From: a bacterium
GTDB taxonomy: Bacteria; Actinomycetota; Acidimicrobiia; Spongiisociales; UBA11373
Direction of reading: 5' to 3'
NCBI GenBank assembly: GCA_013202595.1
Contig: JABMPV010000252.1
Span: 1-5,969 of the forward strand
DNA: 5,969 bases
Position numbers and translations under genes: made by a program. Positions 1-5,760 of this stretch are shown in pieces (position 1 is the first letter of the stretch; the number at the start of each line of letters is the position of its first letter). The notes under the pieces were generated by a model. That model was not told where the DNA came from and searched no databases. It saw only the letters and a list, made by a program, of their open reading frames with translations.

Positions 1-358
1 AGGTGCTCCTGGCCTCGCCCGCGTCGAGCACTTCGCCCTGGACCGGTTCGCCATCGATCCACAGCGTCAGACCGGTGAGCACGCCGTCGGGAGGAACGGG
101 GAACAGCACGAGGGCTTCGGCATCGCCCCGTCCATCGTTGCGCAGGACCTGGGTGACTCGCGTGGTGGCGACCTGCCCGTCGATGACGGTGTCGATGTCA
201 TAGGACTCCACCGTCACGTCCTCGCCCACAAACGGGAAGCAGTCCCAGCATGGCGGGGGCGGCTCGGGCGGCACCACCTGGGCGAGTGCGGCTGTGGGGA
301 TGGCAAGGATGGCTGCGGTGAGGATCGCTACCAGTGTGAAGGCGGGGCGCCTGGTCAT
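1..358 (-). CDS. Secreted VIT-domain protein (probable VIT-VWA protein), C-terminus beyond window
   Basis: The visible 119 residues begin with a Sec signal peptide: a basic MTRRP start, a hydrophobic stretch at residues 7-25 and an A-L-A cleavage site after residue 26. A short proline-rich linker follows (PPEPPPP, about 30-36), then CWDC at 37-40. From about residue 48 the sequence matches the VIT (vault protein inter-alpha-trypsin) domain. It has the RVTQVLRN strand, the LVLFPVPPDG motif, and IDGEPVQGEVLDAGEAR just before the edge. In this family the VIT domain is normally followed by a von Willebrand type A domain with a MIDAS metal site and often a C-terminal anchor, but that part lies outside the window. 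The start is ATG at 358 with AGGAG at 369-373. The gene is transcribed away from recO. The VIT assignment is firm; the VWA domain and an extracellular adhesion or binding role are inferred from the family. Confidence 0.85.
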   Translation of the reverse strand, partial: MTRRPAFTLVAILTAAILAIPTAALAQVVPPEPPPPCWDCFPFVGEDVTVESYDIDTVIDGQVATTRVTQVLRNDGRGDAEALVLFPVPPDGVLTGLTLWIDGEPVQGEVLDAGEARST

Positions 359-368
359 CTGTCGGTCT

Positions 369-373
369 CTCCT
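369..373 (-). promoter_or_regulatory. Ribosome binding site of the VIT-domain gene
   Basis: On the minus strand the sequence reads AGGAG, followed by ten bases and then the ATG at 358 (AGGAGAG gives eight bases of spacing). It supports the start that produces a clean signal peptide. Confidence 0.65.
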
Positions 374-431
374 GGTCGGGCACCGTTGGGACGACTCGCG
401 GTGGCGAAACGGTTCCCGGGTGGTGTCACCC

Positions 432-443
432 CGTACCGGTACG
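432..443. promoter_or_regulatory. 12-base perfect palindrome in the divergent spacer (candidate operator)
   Basis: CGTACCGGTACG is identical to its own reverse complement. It lies between the divergently transcribed VIT-domain gene (start 358) and recO (start 496), where the promoters of both genes should be. A weaker nine-base palindrome, GGTGTCACC, sits just beside it at 422-430. No regulator gene is adjacent and no convincing -35/-10 pair could be placed, so an operator role is only a possibility. Confidence 0.3.
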
Positions 444-495
444 CTGGCCTCATCAGGGCGCATCCGGCGCCAATTCGTCACCCGGTGAGAGGCGC

Positions 496-1215
496 ATGGC
501 ACTCCGGCACGATCAGGGGATCGTTCTTCGTGGATACCCGTTCGGCGAGGCCGATCGGGTCGTGGTGCTGCTCAGCCCCAACCACGGGAAGCTGAGGACG
601 GTGGCCAAGGGCGTCCGAAAGACCAAGAGTCGATTCGGCGGGCGGTTGGAGCCATTCACCCACGTCGATGTGGTGCTCTACGAGGGCCGCAACCTCGACA
701 CCGTCACCCAGGTGTCAGTCATCGAGGCCTACCCCCGTCTCAGGGGTGATCTCGACAAGGTCCTGGCGGCGGGGACGATGGTGGAGGTGGTCGATGCCGT
801 CGCCCAGGAGAACGAGGGCAGCCACCGGGCGTTCCTCCTCCTGCAGCGGGGCCTTTCGGCGCTGGAGACCGGACCGCTCCACGACGACATCGTGCCGGCG
901 TACCTGCTGAAGGCAGCCGAGGTGGTAGGCATCGCCCCGGCATTGACGGCCTGCGCTGCCTGCGGGTCCTCCGATGGTCTCGATCGGTTCTCGTTGTCGG
1001 CCGGCGGTGTGCTGTGCCCGCAGTGCCGCTCAGGGGGCGCTTACGCCCTACGCAGCGGCCTGGTGGGCTACCTGGCGGGATTGGTCGCATCCGACCTCTC
1101 AAGCCTTCCGCCCGTCGACCCCGTCCTCTCGAAGGACGCTGCCGGGTTGGTCAGGCGGTTCCTGGAATATCACCTCGATCGGCTTCTCGCCAGCCTGGCG
1201 GCCATGGATGTCTGA
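496..1215 (+). CDS. recO: DNA repair protein RecO
   Basis: RecO works in the RecFOR pathway: it binds single-stranded DNA and SSB, anneals complementary strands and, with RecR, helps load RecA at gaps. The 239-residue product has the family layout. An N-terminal OB-fold (about 1-80) opens with the typical GIVLRGYPFGEADR segment, followed by KLRTVAKGVRKTKSRFGG. A helical C-terminal domain carries a four-cysteine zinc finger (Cys153, Cys156, Cys174, Cys177), and RFLEYHLDR lies near the end. Length is normal for bacterial RecO (about 240-250). The ATG at 496 is preceded by GGTGAGAGG at 484-492, an acceptable ribosome binding site, and puts the family N-terminus at residue 1. The last eight bases overlap the start of uppS, so the two are probably co-transcribed and translationally coupled. 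No key residue appears to be missing. Confidence 0.95.
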   Translation: MALRHDQGIVLRGYPFGEADRVVVLLSPNHGKLRTVAKGVRKTKSRFGGRLEPFTHVDVVLYEGRNLDTVTQVSVIEAYPRLRGDLDKVLAAGTMVEVVDAVAQENEGSHRAFLLLQRGLSALETGPLHDDIVPAYLLKAAEVVGIAPALTACAACGSSDGLDRFSLSAGGVLCPQCRSGGAYALRSGLVGYLAGLVASDLSSLPPVDPVLSKDAAGLVRRFLEYHLDRLLASLAAMDV

Positions 1216-1942
1216 ACGACCCGTACCCGAACATGTCGCCATCATCCTCGACGGCAACGGACGTTGGGCGAATGCGAGAGGTCTCCATCGCACCGCCGGT
1301 CACGCGGCGGGGGAGGAGTCCCTGTTCGATGTGGTCAATGGGGCCATCGAGATCGGCATTCGATGGTTGACGGTGTACGTGTTCAGCACCGAGAACTGGA
1401 AGCGGTCCGGGCTCGAGGTGGAGTTCCTCATGGAGTTCAACGAGAGTCTGCTGCTGCGCCGCCGCGACGAGTTGAACGATATGGGCGTCGAGGTGCGCTT
1501 CATCGGCGATCGTGACGATGGTCGGGTCACCGACCGACTCAGGGGCCACATCGCCGACACCGAGGCGCTGACGGCCGGTAACGAGGTGCTGCACCTCCTC
1601 TTCGCCTTCAACTATGGGTCGCGGATGGAGATCACCGACGCGGTGCGCTCCATCGCGTCGGAGGTGGCTGCAGGCTCGCTCGACCCCGACGATGTCGACG
1701 AGTCGGCCATCGCCGCCCGCCTCTACGCCCCGGATGCGCCCGACCCCGATCTGGTCATCCGATCCAGTGGAGAACAGAGGATCAGCAATTTCCTGCTGTG
1801 GCAGTCGGCCTACGCCGAGTACCTGTTCCCCGAGACCCTGTGGCCCGACTTCCGCACCGAGCACCTCCGCGCTGCAGTCGACGAGTACCGGGGCAGGGAT
1901 CGCCGCTTCGGGGCGGCCCAGGACGCCGTCACAGGCGAGTGA
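1208..1942 (+). CDS. uppS: Isoprenyl transferase (di-trans,poly-cis-polyprenyl diphosphate synthase, UppS family)
   Basis: This cis-prenyltransferase condenses isopentenyl diphosphate units onto an allylic diphosphate to make the long polyprenyl diphosphate that becomes the lipid carrier for peptidoglycan and other wall polymers. The 244-residue protein has all family signatures in order: HVAIILDGNGRW at 9-20 (catalytic Asp15), RTAGHAAG at 28-35, YVFSTENWKR at 57-66, FNYGSRMEI at 134-142, DLVIRSSGEQRISNFLLW at 181-198 (diphosphate-binding Arg185 and Arg191), YAEYLF with Glu204, and WPDF at 212-215. It is complete. The open frame continues upstream inside recO, but the ATG at 1208 puts the conserved block at the usual distance from the N-terminus. 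That ATG overlaps the recO TGA; only a weak GGCGG (1197-1201) precedes it, which suits coupled translation. Product length (C50 or C55) cannot be read from the sequence; the M. tuberculosis homologue next to recO makes decaprenyl diphosphate. Confidence 0.95.
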   Translation: MSERPVPEHVAIILDGNGRWANARGLHRTAGHAAGEESLFDVVNGAIEIGIRWLTVYVFSTENWKRSGLEVEFLMEFNESLLLRRRDELNDMGVEVRFIGDRDDGRVTDRLRGHIADTEALTAGNEVLHLLFAFNYGSRMEITDAVRSIASEVAAGSLDPDDVDESAIAARLYAPDAPDPDLVIRSSGEQRISNFLLWQSAYAEYLFPETLWPDFRTEHLRAAVDEYRGRDRRFGAAQDAVTGE

Positions 1943-1947
1943 CGGCA

Positions 1948-1963
1948 GGCGCGATCCCGCGCT
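1948..1963. terminator. Short GC hairpin in the convergent uppS / EamA gap (possible bidirectional terminator)
   Basis: GCGCG (1949-1953) and CGCGC (1958-1962) form a five-pair stem around the loop ATCC, with a G-T pair at the base (1948/1963). It begins six bases after the uppS stop and ends five bases before the EamA gene stop on the other strand. There is no T-tract on either side, so it would be a weak or atypical terminator. Confidence 0.35.
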
Positions 1964-1967
1964 CGGT

Positions 1968-2795
1968 CTATGCGACCAGCAATGCGGCGGCCACCAGTGC
2001 CAGCACGATCCCGCCGCGTTGCATGACGGTGGGGCGTTCGTGGAGCACGATGACCGCGGCGATGACGGTGAAGGCCGGGTAGATCGATGTGAGCACGACG
2101 GTGATTCCGAGTGGTCCGGTCTGGAGTGCGAGCAGCGCCGACATGCTCGCCGCAACCGTCCCATTCCCGGCGACCGCGATGACCGGGAGGGCTTCGCGTG
2201 GCGGAGGGGACAACTCCTTGCGGAATACCAAGACGACGAACCCGAGTCCGAGGGCCACAGCGTTCTCCACCACCAGCGGCCACTGACCCGACGCCTCAGC
2301 GGTGTGGTCGAGGGCGATGAAGAACCCCGAGAGCGCGACCGCAGCGACCAACCCGGTCAGCATCACGGCGGGGGTGAGTTTCGCATGGGTGCGATCCCAT
2401 GCGACGAGGGTGATGGCGATGATGGCCACGACGATGCCGATCCATTGGCGGCCGGAGATCGTCTCGCCTGCCACCAATCCCCACACGACGGGGATCAAGG
2501 CAATCAGAGCGCCCGTCATCGGCGACACGATCGACATCGTCCCTGCAGCGAGTGCTCCATAGAGCGCCACGATGCCGATGAACCCGAAGACGCCGGCCAC
2601 GGCTCCGTATCCGATGTCCGCGGTCGTCACCTCATCCCAGCCGACGATGAACAGGCCGACGAACACCAGCGGAAGGGCGAGCAGGAGCGACCAGACCGTG
2701 ACACTCCACGGGGTCATCTTGCGGGCCCCCAGGCCCCCGGCGAAATCGCCGATGCCGTAGAGGACCGATGCAAGTACGGCGAGAACCTGACTCAC
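1968..2795 (-). CDS. EamA / DMT-superfamily transporter
   Basis: This is a 275-residue membrane protein with about ten hydrophobic segments (roughly residues 3-22, 32-51, 60-81, 84-106, 114-131, 142-160, 171-191, 203-222, 226-248 and 255-275). It is built as two EamA repeats of five helices. Each repeat has the typical end pattern of a short charged loop then a final helix: GETISGRQWIG at the end of repeat one and HERPTVMQRGG at the end of repeat two. The family exports or imports small metabolites such as amino acids, sugars and nucleotide-related compounds; substrate cannot be predicted here. The start is GTG at 2795. An in-frame TGA lies just upstream, so no longer version is possible, and the first helix requires this start. 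No good ribosome binding site is visible. It lies 75 bases downstream of the isomerase gene on the same strand, so co-transcription is plausible. It converges on uppS. Confidence 0.88.
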   Translation of the reverse strand: MSQVLAVLASVLYGIGDFAGGLGARKMTPWSVTVWSLLLALPLVFVGLFIVGWDEVTTADIGYGAVAGVFGFIGIVALYGALAAGTMSIVSPMTGALIALIPVVWGLVAGETISGRQWIGIVVAIIAITLVAWDRTHAKLTPAVMLTGLVAAVALSGFFIALDHTAEASGQWPLVVENAVALGLGFVVLVFRKELSPPPREALPVIAVAGNGTVAASMSALLALQTGPLGITVVLTSIYPAFTVIAAVIVLHERPTVMQRGGIVLALVAAALLVA

Positions 2796-2840
2796 GGATC
2801 GATCAGCTCAACCGGTTCGAACGATCGCGCCGCTCCTGGA

Positions 2841-2860
2841 TCGGTCGGAGCAATGACCGA
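2841..2860 (-). terminator. Weak stem-loop after the isomerase gene
   Basis: TCGGTC (2841-2846) and GACCGA (2855-2860) form a six-pair stem with an eight-base loop, starting ten bases after the isomerase stop on the minus strand. There is no T-run. It might attenuate or process a transcript that continues into the EamA gene, or it may be chance in GC-rich sequence. Confidence 0.25.
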
Positions 2861-2870
2861 AGCCGCGATC

Positions 2871-3716
2871 TCATGACGATCGGCCTGCGACTCGCCCGGC
2901 GAAACGCTCGCGCTGCCGGTTGGCCTGCCAGTCGCATATCTCATCGAGGTCGGCGACCGGCGTCCCACTGAACGGCATCACCTGTTGGTAGGGGTAGGGG
3001 CCGAATTCGGGGGTCATCGTGCACCACTCGCGACCACGGGCCTCCAGGGAATCCCAGATCTGATCCCACCAGGCTTCGTGGGCCGCCAACTCACCGGCAT
3101 ACTCGGGGGCGCGCGGATCTGGTACCTGAGGTCCCTGGGAGTAGCCCACCCGGGAGTGGATGTGCTCGGTTCGTCCGATGACGAGATCCATTTGGTCTGC
3201 AGGGAACTCGACGTGGCGCTCGGCGACACACACCCAGTGACTGAAATCGGCGGCAACGCGCAAGTCGGGCAGCTCAGCCAGGATCGCGGCGGTGTCGCGG
3301 AGATTGAAGAGACAGCGACCCCGATGGGTCTCGTGAATGATCGGGGTCCCGTACTCCTTCTCCATAACCAGGGCGTTCCCGAAGAACTCGACGGCCTCAC
3401 CGTGGCTCCACGTATCCGACCCCGACATGCTGTTCACGAACAGTGGCTCCAGGACGAGCGACTTCTCCACCTCCTCCCGCAACGATCGGAGGTGGACGTC
3501 AACCGGGGCCGGCCGGTCGAAGTCGTTGGTGGCGGTCGATGTGATGGCCTCGAGCCCGAGGCCATCCAGAGCAGAAGCGAACGGTTTCAGATCCTCCCGG
3601 GGGAGATCGAACAGACCCGGTTCCACCCCGTCGTAGCCTGCTGCGGCGATCTCGGGCAGCGCATCGGGCCAGGCGGCCTCATACCCCCAGAGGTGGCGGA
3701 ACAACTTGAGTTTCAC
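2871..3716 (-). CDS. Sugar phosphate isomerase/epimerase-like TIM-barrel protein
   Basis: The 281-residue product fits the xylose isomerase-like / AP endonuclease 2 TIM-barrel superfamily, whose members isomerise or epimerise sugars, inositols or sugar acids using a divalent metal. It starts on the first strand (MKLKLFRHLWG), then AAAGYDGVEPGLFD at 24-37. Candidate metal ligands follow in the usual Glu-Asp-His-Glu order: Glu129 in HETHRGR, Asp157 in ADFSHW (with His160), His187 in EHIHSR, and Glu237 in TPEFGPYPY. The C-terminus has W- and R-rich helices. The frame stays open to an ATG at 3734, but no ribosome binding site precedes that ATG. The GTG at 3716 has AGGAG seven bases upstream and gives the expected N-terminus, so it is preferred. 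The EamA transporter lies downstream and a GNAT gene upstream, both on the same strand. The fold and metal site are well supported; reaction and substrate are unknown. Confidence 0.83.
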   Translation of the reverse strand: MKLKLFRHLWGYEAAWPDALPEIAAAGYDGVEPGLFDLPREDLKPFASALDGLGLEAITSTATNDFDRPAPVDVHLRSLREEVEKSLVLEPLFVNSMSGSDTWSHGEAVEFFGNALVMEKEYGTPIIHETHRGRCLFNLRDTAAILAELPDLRVAADFSHWVCVAERHVEFPADQMDLVIGRTEHIHSRVGYSQGPQVPDPRAPEYAGELAAHEAWWDQIWDSLEARGREWCTMTPEFGPYPYQQVMPFSGTPVADLDEICDWQANRQRERFAGRVAGRSS

Positions 3717-3723
3717 GGTCGTG

Positions 3724-3728
3724 CTCCT
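3724..3728 (-). promoter_or_regulatory. Ribosome binding site deciding the isomerase start
   Basis: AGGAG on the minus strand is separated by seven bases from the GTG at 3716. It would lie inside the coding region if the upstream ATG at 3734 were used, and that ATG has no comparable site before it. Confidence 0.6.
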
Positions 3729-3759
3729 CGTCATCGTGGGGGTCGGGAGGACCTACCCG

Positions 3760-3774
3760 GCCGACCGGCTCGGC
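3760..3774. promoter_or_regulatory. Inverted repeat upstream of the isomerase gene (candidate operator)
   Basis: GCCGA and TCGGC flank a five-base centre (CCGGC), making a 15-base inverted repeat that ends 44 bases before the GTG start at 3716. A second palindrome, CACCGGTG, lies at 3787-3794. The position suits a regulator site for the isomerase gene, but GC-rich sequence produces such repeats often. Confidence 0.2.
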
Positions 3775-3807
3775 ATCCGCAACCTACACCGGTGGGGGAG
3801 CCGCTAT

Positions 3808-3835
3808 CGACCAGTCACCCCTGGTGTCCTGGTCG
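3808..3835 (-). terminator. Two-part stem-loop after the GNAT gene
   Basis: CGACCAG (3808-3814) pairs perfectly with CTGGTCG (3829-3835). Inside it CACC (3816-3819) pairs with GGTG (3823-3826) around a three-base loop, with a small internal bulge between the two stems. The total is 11 base pairs in 28 bases. On the minus strand it begins 17 bases after the GNAT stop and lies about 90 bases upstream of the isomerase start. It is the strongest hairpin in the window. No T-tract follows, so it is either an atypical terminator or a processing or operator element. Confidence 0.45.
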
Positions 3836-3852
3836 CCTGTGGGCGGAGGTCT

Positions 3853-4317
3853 TCAGATCTGGTCGAGGGTCTCCATGTCGTAGACCACGTGGCCGTTGGT
3901 TCCCCCGGTGAGGGCGTCGTAGAGGCTTCGGGCCCGGGTGTTCTCGGCCCGTGTCGTCCAATAGAGCAGGCGCCAGCCGTTGTCCTGACATCTCCGCCGG
4001 ACTTCGAGGATCAGGCTCGTGGCGATACCGGCCTGGCGATGCGATTCGGCCACATAGAGGTCCTGGAGATAGCACACCGGCCGATCTTCCCACGTGTCCG
4101 CGTGAGGGAGGTAGTGGGCGATGCCCACGACCGACCCCTCGATCTCAGCGACGATGCATGAGACCGGATCGTCGGGGTCGAAGAAGCGGTGCCATAGGAA
4201 TTCGGTGCGCTCCGCCGGAAGGTCGGTCTCGTAGAACACGAGGTATCTCATCCACAGGTCGTGCCAGACCGGCCGATCCTGCGAACACACGTCTCGAGTC
4301 ATGTGCTGATCGGGCAC
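3853..4317 (-). CDS. GNAT family N-acetyltransferase
   Basis: This is a GNAT-fold acyltransferase that would move an acetyl group from acetyl-CoA to an amine. In the 154-residue form chosen, an N-terminal helix region contains LWMRYLVFYETDL (21-33). A central strand, VVGIAHYLPH (63-72), is followed by YLQDLYV (83-89). The acetyl-CoA pyrophosphate-binding motif A is HRQAGIA (93-99), motif B is ENTRARSLYDAL (125-136), and the protein ends with the strand HVVYDMETL. The frame is open up to 4458, which would add about 47 residues with no family resemblance. GTG at 4317 is preceded by GGAGG at 4322-4326 (four bases of spacing). ATG at 4302 is an alternative giving 149 residues and starting nearer the conserved part. 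Length is normal for a single-domain GNAT. Substrate is unknown. A stem-loop follows the stop, so it may be transcribed separately from the isomerase. Confidence 0.85.
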   Translation of the reverse strand: MPDQHMTRDVCSQDRPVWHDLWMRYLVFYETDLPAERTEFLWHRFFDPDDPVSCIVAEIEGSVVGIAHYLPHADTWEDRPVCYLQDLYVAESHRQAGIATSLILEVRRRCQDNGWRLLYWTTRAENTRARSLYDALTGGTNGHVVYDMETLDQI

Positions 4318-4611
4318 GGAGCCTCCAGCGGAGTCGAATCGAACTCGAACCTCATGCTGCCATACCGGCGACGATCTCCGTCCCATGATCTGACGAGACC
4401 GAAGATGCTCCTCGGCCACTCCTTGCCGTTCCCAGGCGATGGACCCAAGAGGCGGCACTCCGGTGATCCGTGATGTCAGGAGGAGAGCCCATCGTTGAGT
4501 CGTGTCCGTCGGTCAACAGGGGCGGGCATCCACCGGGTTCGGGGTGAGTGCACCTGGGCCGTCGCGGTGCGCGGATCGGGAGGAATCGGCTCTGGCTGGC
4601 AGTATGGAGAT
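4318..4611. other. Divergent spacer between the GNAT and MFS genes
   Basis: About 294 bases separate the chosen starts of the divergent GNAT and MFS genes, so both promoters should be here. I found no convincing -35/-10 pair on either strand. Two purine-rich, ribosome-binding-site-like stretches occur on the plus strand (4478-4487 and 4578-4586), and CCTCC at 4322-4326 serves the GNAT gene on the minus strand. No tRNA, small-gene signature or repeat was found. Confidence 0.5.
4478..4487 (+). promoter_or_regulatory. Strong ribosome-binding-site-like sequence upstream of the MFS gene
   Basis: AGGAGGAGAG is the best anti-Shine-Dalgarno match in the window. Its end is seven bases before a TTG at 4495 that is in frame with the MFS transporter. 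If functional it would initiate a form 39 residues longer than the one annotated. Confidence 0.4.
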
Positions 4612-5760
4612 GTGACCACCAAGACGCAGCCGAGGGCCATACTCGGCGTATTCATCGTTGCCCACACGATGAACGACTTCTACGCGACGATCCTCCCGGC
4701 CTTCCTGCCTGCGGTAGCGAGCGAATTCGACCTCGATTACACAGAACTGGGCATCCTCTCGTTTGCGTTCACGCTCCTGACCGGCGTGTTGCAGCCCGCC
4801 CTCGGCAGCTTCGCCGATCGATCCGGTCGGAGACGGTGGATGCTGGTGCTCGGGTTCAGTGTCGCCGCCGTCGGGTTCTTCGCCATGGCGATCGCCCCGA
4901 CGTTCTGGTTCATCGTCACCGTGAGTCTGCTCTGTGGGTTGGGCGCGGCGACATACCACCCTCAGGCGACTGCCTTCATCGTTTCGGCCTACCCGCTGCG
5001 CCTGGGACGCATGCTCGGCATCCACGGCTGGGGTGGGGCCGTGGGCCATTTCCTCGCACCGGCGGCAGCCGTGCTGGTCATCGCAGCGTTCAACTGGCGG
5101 GTGGCGATGGCGGCGGTCGCGATCCCAATGGTTCTGACCGCGATCATGCTCCGGGCCCGACTCGATGAGCCGCCGCCGACTCGCTCGGCAACACTCCGGG
5201 GCGCTGTGACCGGGCAACTGATGCTGGTCGCGATCACCTTTGGGCTCTTCAGCGTCGTGGGTCGCAGCTTCCTCACGTTCATCGTGAAGATGCTGGTGGA
5301 CGAGGGGTGGCAGGAGACGAGCGCCGGCTTTCTACTGACGATCGTGCTGCTCGTCGGCGCAATCGCCCAACCCCTGGGTGGCTGGGCCTTCGACAGGGTC
5401 GGCGGCCGGAAGGTGTTCCTATGGGCTACCGGAGCGACCGTCGTCCTCGTGGCAGCATTCGCAGTGACCGGCGGGGCCGTGTCACTGATCGCCCTGACGG
5501 GCATAGCGTTCTTCTCTTTCAGCCTCTACCCGGTGGTGCTCGCTCTCGCCAGTCAACTTGCTCCCGAGGGCCAGACAGGTGGATCGGTGGGCCTGGTCTT
5601 CGGTGTGGCCGGTCTCATGACCGCGGCGGCGCAACCGGCCGTCGGAGCGATCGCAGAAGCGGCTGGCGACATCCGCATCGCTCTCGCGTGGCAGCTGCCC
5701 GTGGCGCTCCTGAGTTTCGTCCTCGCAACTCGCATCACGAGAAAACCCGAGGTCGAGTAG
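4612..5760 (+). CDS. MFS transporter resembling the fosmidomycin-resistance (Fsr) group
   Basis: This 382-residue polytopic protein has the twelve-helix Major Facilitator layout. Helix 1 carries the HTMNDFYATILPAFLP signature (18-33) typical of Fsr-like transporters. Motif A between helices 2 and 3 is GSFADRSGRRR (65-75), with its second-half copy GGWAFDRVGGRK at 256-267. GLGAATYHPQ (109-118) and GRMLGIHGWGGAVG (132-145) also match that group. A cytoplasmic linker rich in Pro and Arg (about 183-196) separates the halves. Known relatives export drugs or metabolites by proton exchange, but family membership alone does not show fosmidomycin resistance. The start is uncertain. GTG at 4612 gives a normal N-terminus but has only GGAGA directly against it. 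TTG at 4495 has a strong ribosome binding site but adds 39 Arg/Gly-rich residues with less GC-biased third positions. It is divergent from the GNAT gene. Confidence 0.88.
   Translation: MTTKTQPRAILGVFIVAHTMNDFYATILPAFLPAVASEFDLDYTELGILSFAFTLLTGVLQPALGSFADRSGRRRWMLVLGFSVAAVGFFAMAIAPTFWFIVTVSLLCGLGAATYHPQATAFIVSAYPLRLGRMLGIHGWGGAVGHFLAPAAAVLVIAAFNWRVAMAAVAIPMVLTAIMLRARLDEPPPTRSATLRGAVTGQLMLVAITFGLFSVVGRSFLTFIVKMLVDEGWQETSAGFLLTIVLLVGAIAQPLGGWAFDRVGGRKVFLWATGATVVLVAAFAVTGGAVSLIALTGIAFFSFSLYPVVLALASQLAPEGQTGGSVGLVFGVAGLMTAAAQPAVGAIAEAAGDIRIALAWQLPVALLSFVLATRITRKPEVE

Noticed and set aside
1151..2164. Long minus-strand open frame (337 codons) opposite uppS and the end of the EamA gene
   Set aside because: It is antisense to a gene with complete family motifs, shows no domain pattern of its own, and is expected from GC-rich codon bias.
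1614..2876. Plus-strand open frame (420 codons) across the uppS end and the whole EamA gene
   Set aside because: The translation is Asp/Arg/His-rich low-complexity sequence antisense to a convincing membrane protein; a shadow frame.
2985..3911. Plus-strand open frame (308 codons) opposite the isomerase gene
   Set aside because: The minus-strand product has a full TIM-barrel metal-site pattern; the plus frame has no recognisable motif and spans an intergenic region.
4325..4355. TTCGA-rich segment on the minus strand resembling a tRNA T-arm
   Set aside because: The bases flanking the TTCGATT-like loop do not form the required five-pair stem and no acceptor or anticodon arm can be drawn.
4318..4458. 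Upstream extension of the GNAT frame to an ATG-type start at 4458
   Set aside because: The extra 47 residues have no GNAT resemblance, and a GGAGG ribosome binding site lies within them just ahead of the GTG at 4317.
4612..5760. Calling the MFS gene a fosmidomycin resistance determinant
   Set aside because: Only group-level motifs are visible; such transporters are widespread and most have unknown substrates, so a resistance name would overstate the evidence.
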